A stretch of 7,515 nucleotides of DNA from Methanoregula sp. (GCA_022710665.1 JAKLGN010000065.1:1-7515), one strand, 5' to 3'; shown: positions 1-5,857, numbered from the stretch's first letter. The notes: generated by a model from the sequence alone, not told the origin. Numbers and translations are program-made.

Positions 1-1205
1 ACTACAAAAGTCTCTCCGACCTTGCCCGGAACGTCGGGGTGGTCTTTGACGATCCCGAGGCCCAGATGATCTTCACGACGGTCGAGGAGGAGATCCTCTC
101 GGCCCTCGAGCACCGGGGGCTCTCCGCTTCCGAGATCGAGGAACGACTCGCGATGATCATCCGCACCGCGTACCTTTCCGAGCTGAAGGACCGGTCGCCC
201 CACCACCTCTCCGGTGGGCAGAAGCAGCGCGTCGCCCTTGCTGCCACGCTTGCGCTCGGGAACGACATCCTCGTCCTGGATGAACCGACCTCAGAGCTCG
301 ACGAGCACGCGACACAACGGATCGCGGGCATCTTGTCCGACTTGAAGGCGCAGGGAAAGACGCTGCTTCTCGTCGAGCACAAGTACGAGCATTTCCGGGG
401 TATGGTCGACACCCTTGTTGTCATGGAGAACGGCGCCGTGACCGCATCCGGCGACCCGGATGACGTCCTGAAGGACGAGCGTATCCGGGGCATGATCCTT
501 CCGGACTTCTCGACCGTCCCGCGGGCGGTGCCGGTGGCGGCCGGGGTGGAGACCATCATCGACGTCAGAAACCTGTCCCACTCCTACGGCGACGTTGAAG
601 CCCTCCATGGCATCAGCCTCACGATCAACAAGGGCGAATTCATCGCCATTGTCGGGGAGAACGGCTCGGGGAAGACGACGCTCGTCAAGCACTTCAACCG
701 GCTGCTCTCCCCGACATCCGGCGACGTGATCGTGAACGGCAAGAACACGAAGGACTGCACGATCACGGAACTCTCCCGCCATGTCGGGCTCGTCTTCCAG
801 AACCCGGACCACATGTTCTTTGCGGATACGGTCCGGGACGAGATCGCGTTCGGACTGAAGAATATCGGGATGGACGCCGGGGAACCCGTCATCAGCGCCG
901 CCCTCTCCGAAGCGGGGCTTCTCGGGTCCGCCGACCTCTACCCCCGCTGGCTCTCCCGCGGCGAGCGGCAGCGGCTCGCGATCGCCTGTATCGTAGCGAT
1001 GCAGCCGGGCGTGATCGTCCTCGACGAGCCGACCACAGGGCTCGACGGTTACGAGGCCAGGTTCGTCATCGATGTCCTCAAGAAACTCCAGGAGAAGGGC
1101 CACACCATCGTCATCATCACGCACAACCGGGATATCGCGGAGCACTGCGCCGACCGGGTGATCACCATGGAGAACGGGCGGATCGTCGCCGACCGGAGGC
1201 GGTGA
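1..1205 (+). CDS. ecfA: ECF transporter ATPase, two fused ABC domains (5' end missing)
   Basis: This is the energy-coupling ATPase of an ECF (energy-coupling factor) importer. It hydrolyses ATP on the cytoplasmic side to drive uptake of a vitamin or metal through EcfT and an S component. The reading frame is open from base 3, so the true start lies upstream; 400 residues are visible. The first ABC domain lacks its Walker A but keeps a Q-loop (FDDPEAQ), signature LSGGQKQR (about residue 69 of the fragment), Walker B VLDEPTSELD (about 90) and switch histidine VEHK. The second domain is complete: Walker A GENGSGKTT (about 218), Q-loop FQNPDHMFF, signature LSRGERQR (about 317), Walker B VLDEPTTGLD and ITHNRD. 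The second signature has R where the usual LSGGQ/E has G. The stop overlaps a possible GTG of the next gene, which is ecfT, so the two are probably one operon. The substrate cannot be told from here. Confidence 0.93.
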   Translation, partial: YKSLSDLARNVGVVFDDPEAQMIFTTVEEEILSALEHRGLSASEIEERLAMIIRTAYLSELKDRSPHHLSGGQKQRVALAATLALGNDILVLDEPTSELDEHATQRIAGILSDLKAQGKTLLLVEHKYEHFRGMVDTLVVMENGAVTASGDPDDVLKDERIRGMILPDFSTVPRAVPVAAGVETIIDVRNLSHSYGDVEALHGISLTINKGEFIAIVGENGSGKTTLVKHFNRLLSPTSGDVIVNGKNTKDCTITELSRHVGLVFQNPDHMFFADTVRDEIAFGLKNIGMDAGEPVISAALSEAGLLGSADLYPRWLSRGERQRLAIACIVAMQPGVIVLDEPTTGLDGYEARFVIDVLKKLQEKGHTIVIITHNRDIAEHCADRVITMENGRIVADRRR

Positions 1206-1210
1206 CCAGG

Positions 1211-2005
1211 ATGGCCGAGATCCTCCAGTACGTCCACAAGGACGCGTTCCTCCACCGGCTCCACCCCTACACCAAGATCGCATTCATCTTCGTTGTCTCC
1301 GTCATCTGTATCCTCTCGACCAGCCTTTCGTTCCTCACGCTCATGGTCGTTGCGATGCTCCTCATCGCGGCGTACGCGAACCTCCTTGCCGAGCTGCTGG
1401 CGCAGCTCAAGCTCATCCTCGTCATGAGCATCGTCTTCATCGCAATCACGCTGCTGACGATGCCGGAGGGGGAGACGCTGGGCTACCTCATCCCGACGGC
1501 CGTGCCGGTCATCGGCGGGTCGTTCCCGATCACGACCGGCGGGCTCACCATCGGGCTCGTGCTCACGCTCCGGTTCATCGTGCTCATCTTCGCCTTCCAG
1601 CTCTTCCTCATGTCGACCCAGCCCCGCGACCTCGTCCACGCCATGGAAAAAGTCGGCATGCCGATCGACTACGTCCTGATGTTCATCATCGCGCTCCGGT
1701 TCATCCCCACCCTCCAGATCGAGGGGCAGCGGATCCACGAGGCCCAGCTCGCCCGGGGCTACAACCCCGGCACAGGATTCATCGGCAAGATCCGCAGCGT
1801 CGCGCCCATCGCCATCCCGCTCGTCTCGAACGCCCTGCTGCGCTCGAATGTGCTCGGGCTCACCATCGATATGCGGGGGTACCGGACCGGCAGGAGGACG
1901 CATGTCCGGGAGCGGGTGTTCGCACCCCGCGATTATACCGTCATGGTCCTGCTGGTGGTTGCGGCGGGAGGGTTCCTGGTGATGATGCTTAAGCAGATGG
2001 TATAA
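1211..2005 (+). CDS. ecfT: ECF transporter transmembrane component EcfT (CbiQ family)
   Basis: This is the membrane subunit that links the two ATPase domains to the substrate-binding S component. It starts with HRLHPYTKIAF, a typical EcfT opening before the first membrane helix. It has about five hydrophobic segments (roughly residues 22-60, 67-84, 110-135, 153-167 and a C-terminal one at 243-260). The two cytoplasmic coupling motifs of the family are visible: EAQLARG near residues 177-183 and DMRG near 220-223. At 264 residues the length is normal. I chose ATG 1211 because GGTGA at 1201-1205 sits 5 bases before it and GGAGG at 1195-1199 lies further up. A GTG at 1202 would add three residues and overlap the ecfA stop by 4 bases. 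Either start implies translational coupling with ecfA. A T8 run follows the stop. Confidence 0.92.
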   Translation: MAEILQYVHKDAFLHRLHPYTKIAFIFVVSVICILSTSLSFLTLMVVAMLLIAAYANLLAELLAQLKLILVMSIVFIAITLLTMPEGETLGYLIPTAVPVIGGSFPITTGGLTIGLVLTLRFIVLIFAFQLFLMSTQPRDLVHAMEKVGMPIDYVLMFIIALRFIPTLQIEGQRIHEAQLARGYNPGTGFIGKIRSVAPIAIPLVSNALLRSNVLGLTIDMRGYRTGRRTHVRERVFAPRDYTVMVLLVVAAGGFLVMMLKQMV

Positions 2006-2010
2006 GATTC

Positions 2011-2018
2011 TTTTTTTT
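2011..2018 (+). terminator. Poly-T terminator after ecfT
   Basis: Eight consecutive T residues begin 6 bases after the ecfT stop codon. Archaeal RNA polymerase commonly terminates at such oligo-T runs without a strong hairpin, and this is the natural end of the ecfA-ecfT transcript. The remaining bases up to 2221 hold no gene that I can support. They contain small imperfect stems only, for example CCTC/GAGG around the GC-rich patch near 2145-2160. Confidence 0.5.
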
Positions 2019-2221
2019 CCGGACGGATCTCTCGGCATAGAACAGAAGCCTTCGGAGCTTACGGAGACTCTTAAACAAAGACTTTGCTCAGACTGCAATT
2101 TCCGCAACACTCGAGTTTCCTGATTAGGTTCAATGTGCGGTCTTCCTCTACCGGGGGAGGCGAGGCATGTAATAACCTATACTGGGGGGCATACTAGAGA
2201 CACAGAAATGGAAAATCTCAC

Positions 2222-2662
2222 TTATGGTTTCTTTTTCTGATATTTGATGTAATATTCTAATAAACTTGAACTTTGTGCAAAAGGATCATAGTCTCGATTA
2301 ATAATCAGATTATCATCACGACCCCTATCCAGATTCATCAGACTTTTCAATATATTGATATTTATATGTGGCCCGTAATCAATTTCGTAACTTTTATCAT
2401 ATCCAATTTTTTTGAGATATTCTTCAATATCTTCAAGTTTAATATTTGCTGGAAGAAGAATCTGTCTTTTATACATAAAATAGTCAGGAATACCTATATT
2501 TCGAATATTCACAATCACGGTTTTGTTATTTTGAGAAAGTCTTTTTGCGGCTCGTAACAATGATGATCTTTTATACCCGACAACATCAGATACGACCACA
2601 AAACCATCTTTCTCGAGTAGGGAAAGTAATCTTCTTTGAACAGTTCCATACCCTCTCGACAT
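2222..2662 (-). CDS. Hypothetical protein with probable N-terminal winged-helix domain
   Basis: This 146-residue protein is not one I can name. The N-terminus (MSRGYGTVQRRLLSLLEKDG, then a segment ending SSLLRAAKRLSQ at about residues 33-44) resembles the helix-turn-helix start of small winged-helix proteins that open with MSRG-x-G-x-x-QR. This suggests DNA binding, but by pattern only. Residues 58-146 are charged, have no membrane segment, and match nothing I recognise. The start is supported by AGGA on the minus strand 8 bases before the ATG. Base composition is far more AT-rich than in ecfT, hypD or the flavoprotein gene, with many A/T third positions, which points to acquisition by transfer. 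It is divergent from the small membrane protein gene at 2848, and two palindromes lie between them, so autoregulation is possible. Confidence 0.72.
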   Translation of the reverse strand: MSRGYGTVQRRLLSLLEKDGFVVVSDVVGYKRSSLLRAAKRLSQNNKTVIVNIRNIGIPDYFMYKRQILLPANIKLEDIEEYLKKIGYDKSYEIDYGPHININILKSLMNLDRGRDDNLIINRDYDPFAQSSSLLEYYIKYQKKKP

Positions 2663-2691
2663 AAATGAAGTCCTTTAACCTTCCTTATACG

Positions 2692-2703
2692 TTAAGATCT
2701 TAA
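2692..2703. promoter_or_regulatory. 12-bp perfect palindrome upstream of the putative winged-helix gene
   Basis: TTAAGATCTTAA reads the same on both strands. It lies 30 bases before the minus-strand start codon at 2662, where an operator could overlap a promoter. Binding by the neighbouring protein is inference only. The surrounding DNA is AT-rich, which raises the chance of accidental palindromes. Confidence 0.3.
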
Positions 2704-2738
2704 TGATAACTCATAGAGTTTAATTCAATAATTAACCT

Positions 2739-2753
2739 CATTTAACTTAAATG
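2739..2753. promoter_or_regulatory. 15-bp dyad in the divergent intergenic region
   Basis: CATTTAA and TTAAATG form two perfect 7-base arms around a single central C. The dyad abuts a TATA-like stretch (TTATATG, about 2754-2760) that could act on either strand. Its position between two divergent genes fits an operator, but no binding protein is known. Confidence 0.3.
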
Positions 2754-2847
2754 TTATATGGGGTTCGCCAAATCAAAAGAAATAACTATTAATTAAGATT
2801 TAGATAGTTAAGTGGGAGCTCCCCTCTCCATCAAGGAGTTGGGGGAA

Positions 2848-3162
2848 ATGTCACTGTGGAAGTCTTGGCAAGAAATCAACATAAAGATACCAGAATCTAT
2901 TTTCTTAAAAAAAATATGTGACAACTTTAAGGCATTCATCTATCTTGGATTTATATTAATCATAATTTGGTGCATTCAAACAGGAAGAAATTTCCTTTTC
3001 CCGACAGGAAACTTTCTTGTAGATTTTGTTTGCTTGGCGAATATTATCTCAATGATTACCATCACCATCTCAAACACGATAGAGGTTATTGCAGAACAGT
3101 ATTTTAAGATCCGTAGAAAAATCGACGAACTAAAAATAGTCAACGAACTAATTAGATCTTAG
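2848..3162 (+). CDS. Small hypothetical protein with two membrane segments
   Basis: This 104-residue protein has no function that I recognise. It has an amphipathic, charged N-terminus, a first membrane segment at about residues 28-46 (FKAFIYLGFILIIIWCI), a second at about 56-77, and a charged, probably helical C-terminal tail (KIRRKIDELKIVNELIRS) of about 20 residues. I chose ATG 2848 because AAGGAG (2833-2838) lies 9 bases upstream. An in-frame GTG at 2812 would add 12 residues but has no ribosome binding site. Codon use is AT-rich like the other two genes of this block. Possible roles for such proteins include membrane toxin, immunity protein or membrane partner of a neighbour, but nothing here decides among them. 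Confidence 0.6.
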   Translation: MSLWKSWQEINIKIPESIFLKKICDNFKAFIYLGFILIIIWCIQTGRNFLFPTGNFLVDFVCLANIISMITITISNTIEVIAEQYFKIRRKIDELKIVNELIRS

Positions 3163-3206
3163 CTTTTGCCTATCCTGTCGAAGATAATCCCCCATTCTCC
3201 TCTTTC

Positions 3207-3252
3207 CCAGCTTATTGCGAACCGCTGATACTCTAATGTTGCATTAAGCTGG
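3207..3252. repeat. Imperfect 12-bp inverted repeat between two membrane-protein genes
   Basis: Bases 3207-3218 (CCAGCTTATTGC) and 3241-3252 (GCATTAAGCTGG) pair at 11 of 12 positions around a 22-base loop. It lies 45 bases after the stop of the upstream gene and before the promoter of the next. It could be a transcript-end hairpin or a regulatory structure. There is no following T-run, so a classical terminator is not shown. Confidence 0.4.
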
Positions 3253-3256
3253 CTTA

Positions 3257-3271
3257 CATTCTGAAAGAATG
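3257..3271. promoter_or_regulatory. Dyad just upstream of a TATA box (candidate operator)
   Basis: CATTCT-GAA-AGAATG is a perfect 6+6 base dyad. It ends 8 bases before the TATA-like box at 3280-3287 that serves the gene starting at 3311. Dyads at this spot in archaea can bind regulators next to the TFB element. No regulator is identified. Confidence 0.3.
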
Positions 3272-3279
3272 AAGAGACC

Positions 3280-3287
3280 AAATATAT
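3280..3287 (+). promoter_or_regulatory. Archaeal TATA box for the 3311 gene
   Basis: AAATATAT is centred about 27 bases before ATG 3311. With the usual archaeal spacing of about 26 bases from TATA centre to transcription start, the transcript would begin at or next to the start codon. That fits the absence of a convincing ribosome binding site and suggests a leaderless mRNA. Confidence 0.5.
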
Positions 3288-3310
3288 TGATAAGAGAATA
3301 CACTTGAAGT

Positions 3311-3850
3311 ATGGATTTCATTACAGATATTCTTACAAATACCGAATATTTGATTTTGTTTATTAGTCTAATTGTAGGCTTTTGCTCCATTGTATTGACG
3401 GTAGTAACTCTGTGGTGGCAAAGAGAGCATGACCAATTAATGGTGCGTCCTATAGGAAAATTTCAGATTACTAACACAGACAAGGAATTTTCTATAGCTA
3501 TTGAAAATAATGGATTAGGTCCTTTAATCATTAAGTCAGTAAATTTTGATCGAATTAAAGATTCAAAGATGACAAAAGAATGGCCTCCTCATCTTTTAGA
3601 AGGGATCGGAGATCATTTGGAAATTTGCATAATGAGGCTACGTCCGAAAGGTTTTGTACTTTATCCAGGAAAATCGGTTTATCTTGCACAATTTAGGATA
3701 TTGGATCAAGATGATATTCAACAAAAGACCGAACTTCAAACAATAAAAGATGATTATAGATCAATTAACGAGATCAAGCTAGAATATACAGATGTTTACG
3801 GAAAAAAATTGTGGGTTGAGAATATCCCCACAGTTATCTTCCCCTCATAA
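3311..3850 (+). CDS. Hypothetical protein: N-terminal membrane anchor plus soluble domain
   Basis: The 179-residue product has one N-terminal membrane segment (about residues 12-35). It is followed directly by WWQREHDQLMVRP and then a probably beta-rich domain containing AIENNGLGPLIIKSV (about 63-77). The combination of anchor, a charged RxHxxLxVRP-type stretch and an NNGLGPxII motif resembles a widespread unnamed family of small membrane proteins found in many prokaryotes. I recall this from pattern and have not searched it. Basic residues just after the anchor suggest that the C-terminal domain is cytoplasmic. The gene is AT-rich, has its own TATA box and is probably transcribed without a leader. 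Its position between the tRNA gene and the other AT-rich genes suggests it was acquired with them. Function unknown. Confidence 0.72.
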   Translation: MDFITDILTNTEYLILFISLIVGFCSIVLTVVTLWWQREHDQLMVRPIGKFQITNTDKEFSIAIENNGLGPLIIKSVNFDRIKDSKMTKEWPPHLLEGIGDHLEICIMRLRPKGFVLYPGKSVYLAQFRILDQDDIQQKTELQTIKDDYRSINEIKLEYTDVYGKKLWVENIPTVIFPS

Positions 3851-3858
3851 ATTAGGTT

Positions 3859-3882
3859 GAAAGAAAAAATCGTAGTTCTTTC
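3859..3882. terminator. Inverted repeat after the 3311 gene (possible terminator)
   Basis: GAAAGAA (3859-3865) and TTCTTTC (3876-3882) are perfectly complementary across a 10-base loop, starting 9 bases after the stop codon. The stem is A/T-rich and no long T-run follows on the plus strand, so termination is only suggested. Confidence 0.3.
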
Positions 3883-3967
3883 TTATAACTTGACCCAATA
3901 TAGAGAATTCCGCTTTGATACCTTTAATGAAATGGCTAGAACAGCACTTCAAACCTGAAAAGCGGAG

Positions 3968-4039
3968 CGCCCCGGCCGGGACTTGAACCCGGGTCAAAAG
4001 CTCCGGAGGCTTCTAGGATGTCCACTACCCTACCGGGGC
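3968..4039 (-). tRNA. tRNA-Arg (anticodon CCG)
   Basis: The minus strand folds into a full 72-nt cloverleaf. The acceptor stem is GCCCCGG/CCGGGGC with discriminator G. The D arm contains AGTGG and A21. The anticodon stem is GAAGC/GCTTT around the loop CTCCGGA, with T33 and anticodon CCG (reads CGG, arginine). The variable loop has 4 bases. The T arm is CCGGG-TTCAAGT-CCCGG. A at position 20 and C35 agree with known arginine identity elements. CCA is not encoded, as is common in archaea, and no intron is seen. The 3' end faces the AT-rich block to its left, the side on which tRNA-targeting elements insert. Confidence 0.95.
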
Positions 4040-4072
4040 ACTAAATACCAAAATAAAGACGTCAGCAAGGTG

Positions 4073-4078
4073 TTTAAA
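4073..4078. promoter_or_regulatory. Palindromic TTTAAA box between tRNA-Arg and flavoprotein genes
   Basis: TTTAAA is centred about 29 bases before ATG 4105 and about 36 bases before the 5' end of the minus-strand tRNA (4039). At normal archaeal spacing it could start the flavoprotein mRNA near 4102 and the tRNA precursor near 4049. It is the best box for either direction in this short gap. Dual use is inferred. Confidence 0.4.
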
Positions 4079-4104
4079 GCTTTGGAGAACAGGAATATTC
4101 GGGA

Positions 4105-4980
4105 ATGATGACCGGACCGATCCTCGAAAAAGAAATTGCCGCCGGGGGGAAAACCTTCCGTCTAGTGCTGGAGAAGGAAGACCTCGGAAAGATCTACCCC
4201 GGCTTTTCCCGGTACACGCTCACGGCACGGCAGGACGGTTCCGTCGTCGCGCTCTTCCGGACCAACACCTACGAGTATGCCCCGGGAGTCCCGCTCCGGG
4301 CCGAAGAGGTTGCCCGGGAGAAAGCCGCGGAGTGGGAACGGGACCTCCGCGATGACCCGGCCGGGTTCCTGGAACGCAACCCACTCCCCGCCAGTGCCGT
4401 GGCCGGCCGGCAGCCCCGCGCCGATGTCGTAATCATCCAGGGGAGCCCGCGGGCCGGCGGGAACTCCGGCACGCTCGCAGGCTGGGTGGAGGCGGCGGCG
4501 CAGGAGTACAGGGTCCCGTACACGATCTTCTATCCCCATGACATGGACATCCACGAGTGCATCGGGTGCTACCAGTGCTTCAATACCGGGACCTGCATCT
4601 ATGACGACGACATGGCCACCATCATCGATGCGGTCAGCAGGTGCCGGCTCCTCGCGGTCTGCACGCCGGTCTATTCCAATGCGGTGCCGGCAAACCTCAA
4701 GATGCTCATCGACCGGTTCCAGGCGTACTTTGCGGCGCAGACTCTCAAGCTGGCAGCCCCGGGCAGGACGAACGGGATCATCCTCTCCGTCTCCGGCCGG
4801 ACCGGGCAGGAAAATTTCCAGTGTGTCCGGAAAGAACTCACCGCGTTCTTCGCGATTGCCGGCATCCGGACCGCGGGCTCGGTTTGCATCGATGGCGTGG
4901 ACCGGGTCCGCGACATCCGGGAGGTCCCCGGGATCCGGGAGAAGGTCGCGGGGCTGGTTGCGGAAAATCTTACGCGGTGA
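4105..4980 (+). CDS. Iron-sulfur flavoprotein, flavodoxin-like FMN reductase family, with N-terminal extension
   Basis: The 291-residue cytoplasmic protein has two parts. Residues about 108-291 form a flavodoxin-like FMN domain: VVIIQGSPRAGGNS (108-121, FMN phosphate loop), CTPVYSNAVPANLKMLIDR (about 186-204) and SVSGRTG. Cysteines 152, 155, 158 and 164 (CIGCYQC-x5-C) match the compact CxxCxxCx4-7C motif that binds a [4Fe-4S] cluster in archaeal iron-sulfur flavoprotein (Isf), which transfers electrons in methanogens. Residues 1-107 are an additional domain that I do not recognise. It is rich in charge with probable strands, unlike the usual Isf that begins with the flavodoxin fold. The start may be ATG 4105 or the adjacent 4108; AGGA at 4091 is 10 bases away and a TATA-like box suggests a very short leader. 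Physiological donor and acceptor are not evident. The gene stands alone and ends at a terminator. Confidence 0.85.
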   Translation: MMTGPILEKEIAAGGKTFRLVLEKEDLGKIYPGFSRYTLTARQDGSVVALFRTNTYEYAPGVPLRAEEVAREKAAEWERDLRDDPAGFLERNPLPASAVAGRQPRADVVIIQGSPRAGGNSGTLAGWVEAAAQEYRVPYTIFYPHDMDIHECIGCYQCFNTGTCIYDDDMATIIDAVSRCRLLAVCTPVYSNAVPANLKMLIDRFQAYFAAQTLKLAAPGRTNGIILSVSGRTGQENFQCVRKELTAFFAIAGIRTAGSVCIDGVDRVRDIREVPGIREKVAGLVAENLTR

Positions 4981-4982
4981 TG

Positions 4983-5010
4983 CGGGCGTTTCATTGCCCG
5001 GCATTTTTTT
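4983..5010 (+). terminator. Hairpin plus T7 terminator after the flavoprotein gene
   Basis: CGGGC (4983-4987) pairs with GCCCG (4996-5000) around an 8-base loop. The run GCA then seven T residues (5004-5010) follows immediately after the flavoprotein stop at 4978-4980. This is the clearest terminator in the window. Confidence 0.65.
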
Positions 5011-5091
5011 CGCGGAACAAACTTTTGGGAAATTTTCCGGCGCACATTGTTCCGGAGAAAATGTTTTTCTCTCATGTCCGATACGAGAGTC

Positions 5092-5180
5092 CCCGCCCAG
5101 CGCGACGCTCGAAGCCTGATGGCTTCTCGAATCCGTCATCGCTGATACGACAACGGATACCTCTCGGGTCGCGCGGCGGG
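5092..5180. ncRNA. Candidate structured RNA: 13-bp closing stem with two inner hairpins
   Basis: Bases 5092-5097 and 5100-5106 (CCCGCC, two-base bulge CA, GCGCGAC) pair perfectly with 5168-5180 (GTCGCGCGGCGGG). Inside are GAAGCC-TGAT-GGCTTC (5111-5126) and a second hairpin. The second has ATCCGT/ACGGAT as its outer stem (5131-5136 with 5153-5158), a symmetric CA/CA internal loop, and TCG/CGA closing a 6-base loop. This is a three-way-junction fold with about 28 pairs in 89 bases. Which strand is transcribed is not clear, since both can fold, and no T-run follows directly on either side. I recognise no known RNA family. A palindromic DNA element is the alternative. Confidence 0.4.
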
Positions 5181-5478
5181 CAGATAGGAAAAACCAGTAA
5201 AAAAATTAATCATTTTCAAAATTTCCGGCGATGAACTTTTTAAAAAAACCGGAGAATTTCCAGTAAAAAAAATTTCCAGGAACCCCCCGGCCGCCATGAA
5301 CGAATCGCAGTCCCTGGAAAATGGGTTCCTCAGGCAGGATTCTCCAAAGCCACAATTTCCCATGGAACCCTCAGGAGCATCAGTCTCGAAGGATTCTCTG
5401 AGGGGTTGATGGGCACTCCTCTCCGACGGTGATTTCCAGAAAGGGATCGGGTTTTGCCGGGCACCCCCTGTTGCCTGA

Positions 5479-5510
5479 GGCACTAATTCCCGAAAAAGCG
5501 GCACTAATTC
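5479..5510. repeat. Two 11-bp direct repeats spaced 21 bp
   Basis: GGCACTAATTC occurs at 5479-5489 and again exactly at 5500-5510. The start-to-start distance of 21 bases is two helical turns, so both copies face the same side of the DNA. That is a layout seen at protein-binding sites. No gene with a good start lies nearby, so the role is unknown. Confidence 0.5.
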
Positions 5511-5570
5511 GCCATTTTTTCACAGTTTTCCGACGGAGAAAATAGGACGCAAATAGTCGCAATTGGAGAT

Positions 5571-5607
5571 GCGATCGCTTCCGGGATCATACCATGGTTG
5601 CCGAAAA
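5571..5607 (+). repeat. 37-bp imperfect direct repeat, copy A
   Basis: This copy begins with the palindrome GCGATCGC and runs to GGTTGCCGAAAA. It matches copy B at 5916-5952 at 31 of 37 positions without gaps; the shared core is GGGATCATACC (10 bases ATCATACC plus flanks). The inner hairpin seen in copy B is only partly kept here. Confidence 0.6.
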
Positions 5608-5775
5608 CGGCTGCAGCCCCGCTATTGCGTGAAACCTGAGAAATCCTCCGACGATAACCGACGTGAAAATGCGTCGGACGCAGGTCAGACACTCGCGCCG
5701 GACCTCCCGGGAGACGATCACCCCTCCCTTTCGGATTTCTCCGACGGTGGAAACTGTCCACCCGGCAGCCGGATA

Positions 5776-5857
5776 CCCGTTTTTCCAAAAAAAGGTCGTG
5801 CAAAACGGGGAATTCCGGTGCACCGGTTTCCAGATACGCCCGATACAGTCCCCGTTT
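5776..5857. repeat. Three-part inverted repeat with mutually exclusive pairings
   Basis: AAAACGGGG (5802-5810) can pair with CCCGTTTT upstream (5776-5783, 8 pairs) or with CCCCGTTT downstream (5850-5857, 8 pairs), but not with both at once. Between the latter arms lies the 12-base palindrome CCGGTGCACCGG (5815-5826), and GGAATTCC occurs at 5809-5816 and 5861-5868. Switch-like pairing is characteristic of attenuators but can also arise in repeat-rich DNA. No downstream gene on the plus strand supports a switch. Confidence 0.4.

Noticed and set aside
291..1283. Long minus-strand open frame opposite ecfA
   Set aside because: It is antisense to a gene with clear ABC motifs, is rich in D, G, R and V as expected of a shadow frame in GC-rich DNA, and has no domain.
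1049..2110. Minus-strand open frame of 353 codons opposite ecfT
   Set aside because: The translation is almost entirely D, E, R, H and G, the mirror image of a hydrophobic membrane protein on the other strand.
2145..2160. Possible far-side attachment repeat of tRNA-Arg (shared CTACCGGGG)
   Set aside because: Only nine bases match, and they correspond to the 5' end of the tRNA rather than the 3' end used by integrases. Chance is sufficient to explain it.
4162..5139. Minus-strand open frame opposite the flavoprotein gene
   Set aside because: The plus-strand gene has conserved FMN and cysteine motifs, while the minus-strand product has none.
5108..5162. Hammerhead ribozyme
   Set aside because: CTGATG, GAA and an ATCCGT/ACGGAT stem appear in the right order, but GAAA is GAAT, stem II does not form, stem I is missing, and GAAGCC/GGCTTC pairing uses the supposed core.
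5194..5272. CRISPR-like or tandem array from repeated CCAGTAAAAAAA
   Set aside because: There are only two short A-rich copies, with no regular spacing and no further units; no CRISPR array was seen anywhere in the window.
5136..5504. Minus-strand open frame of 122 codons
   Set aside because: It overlaps the strongly paired 5131-5180 region, has no recognisable domain and no good start context.
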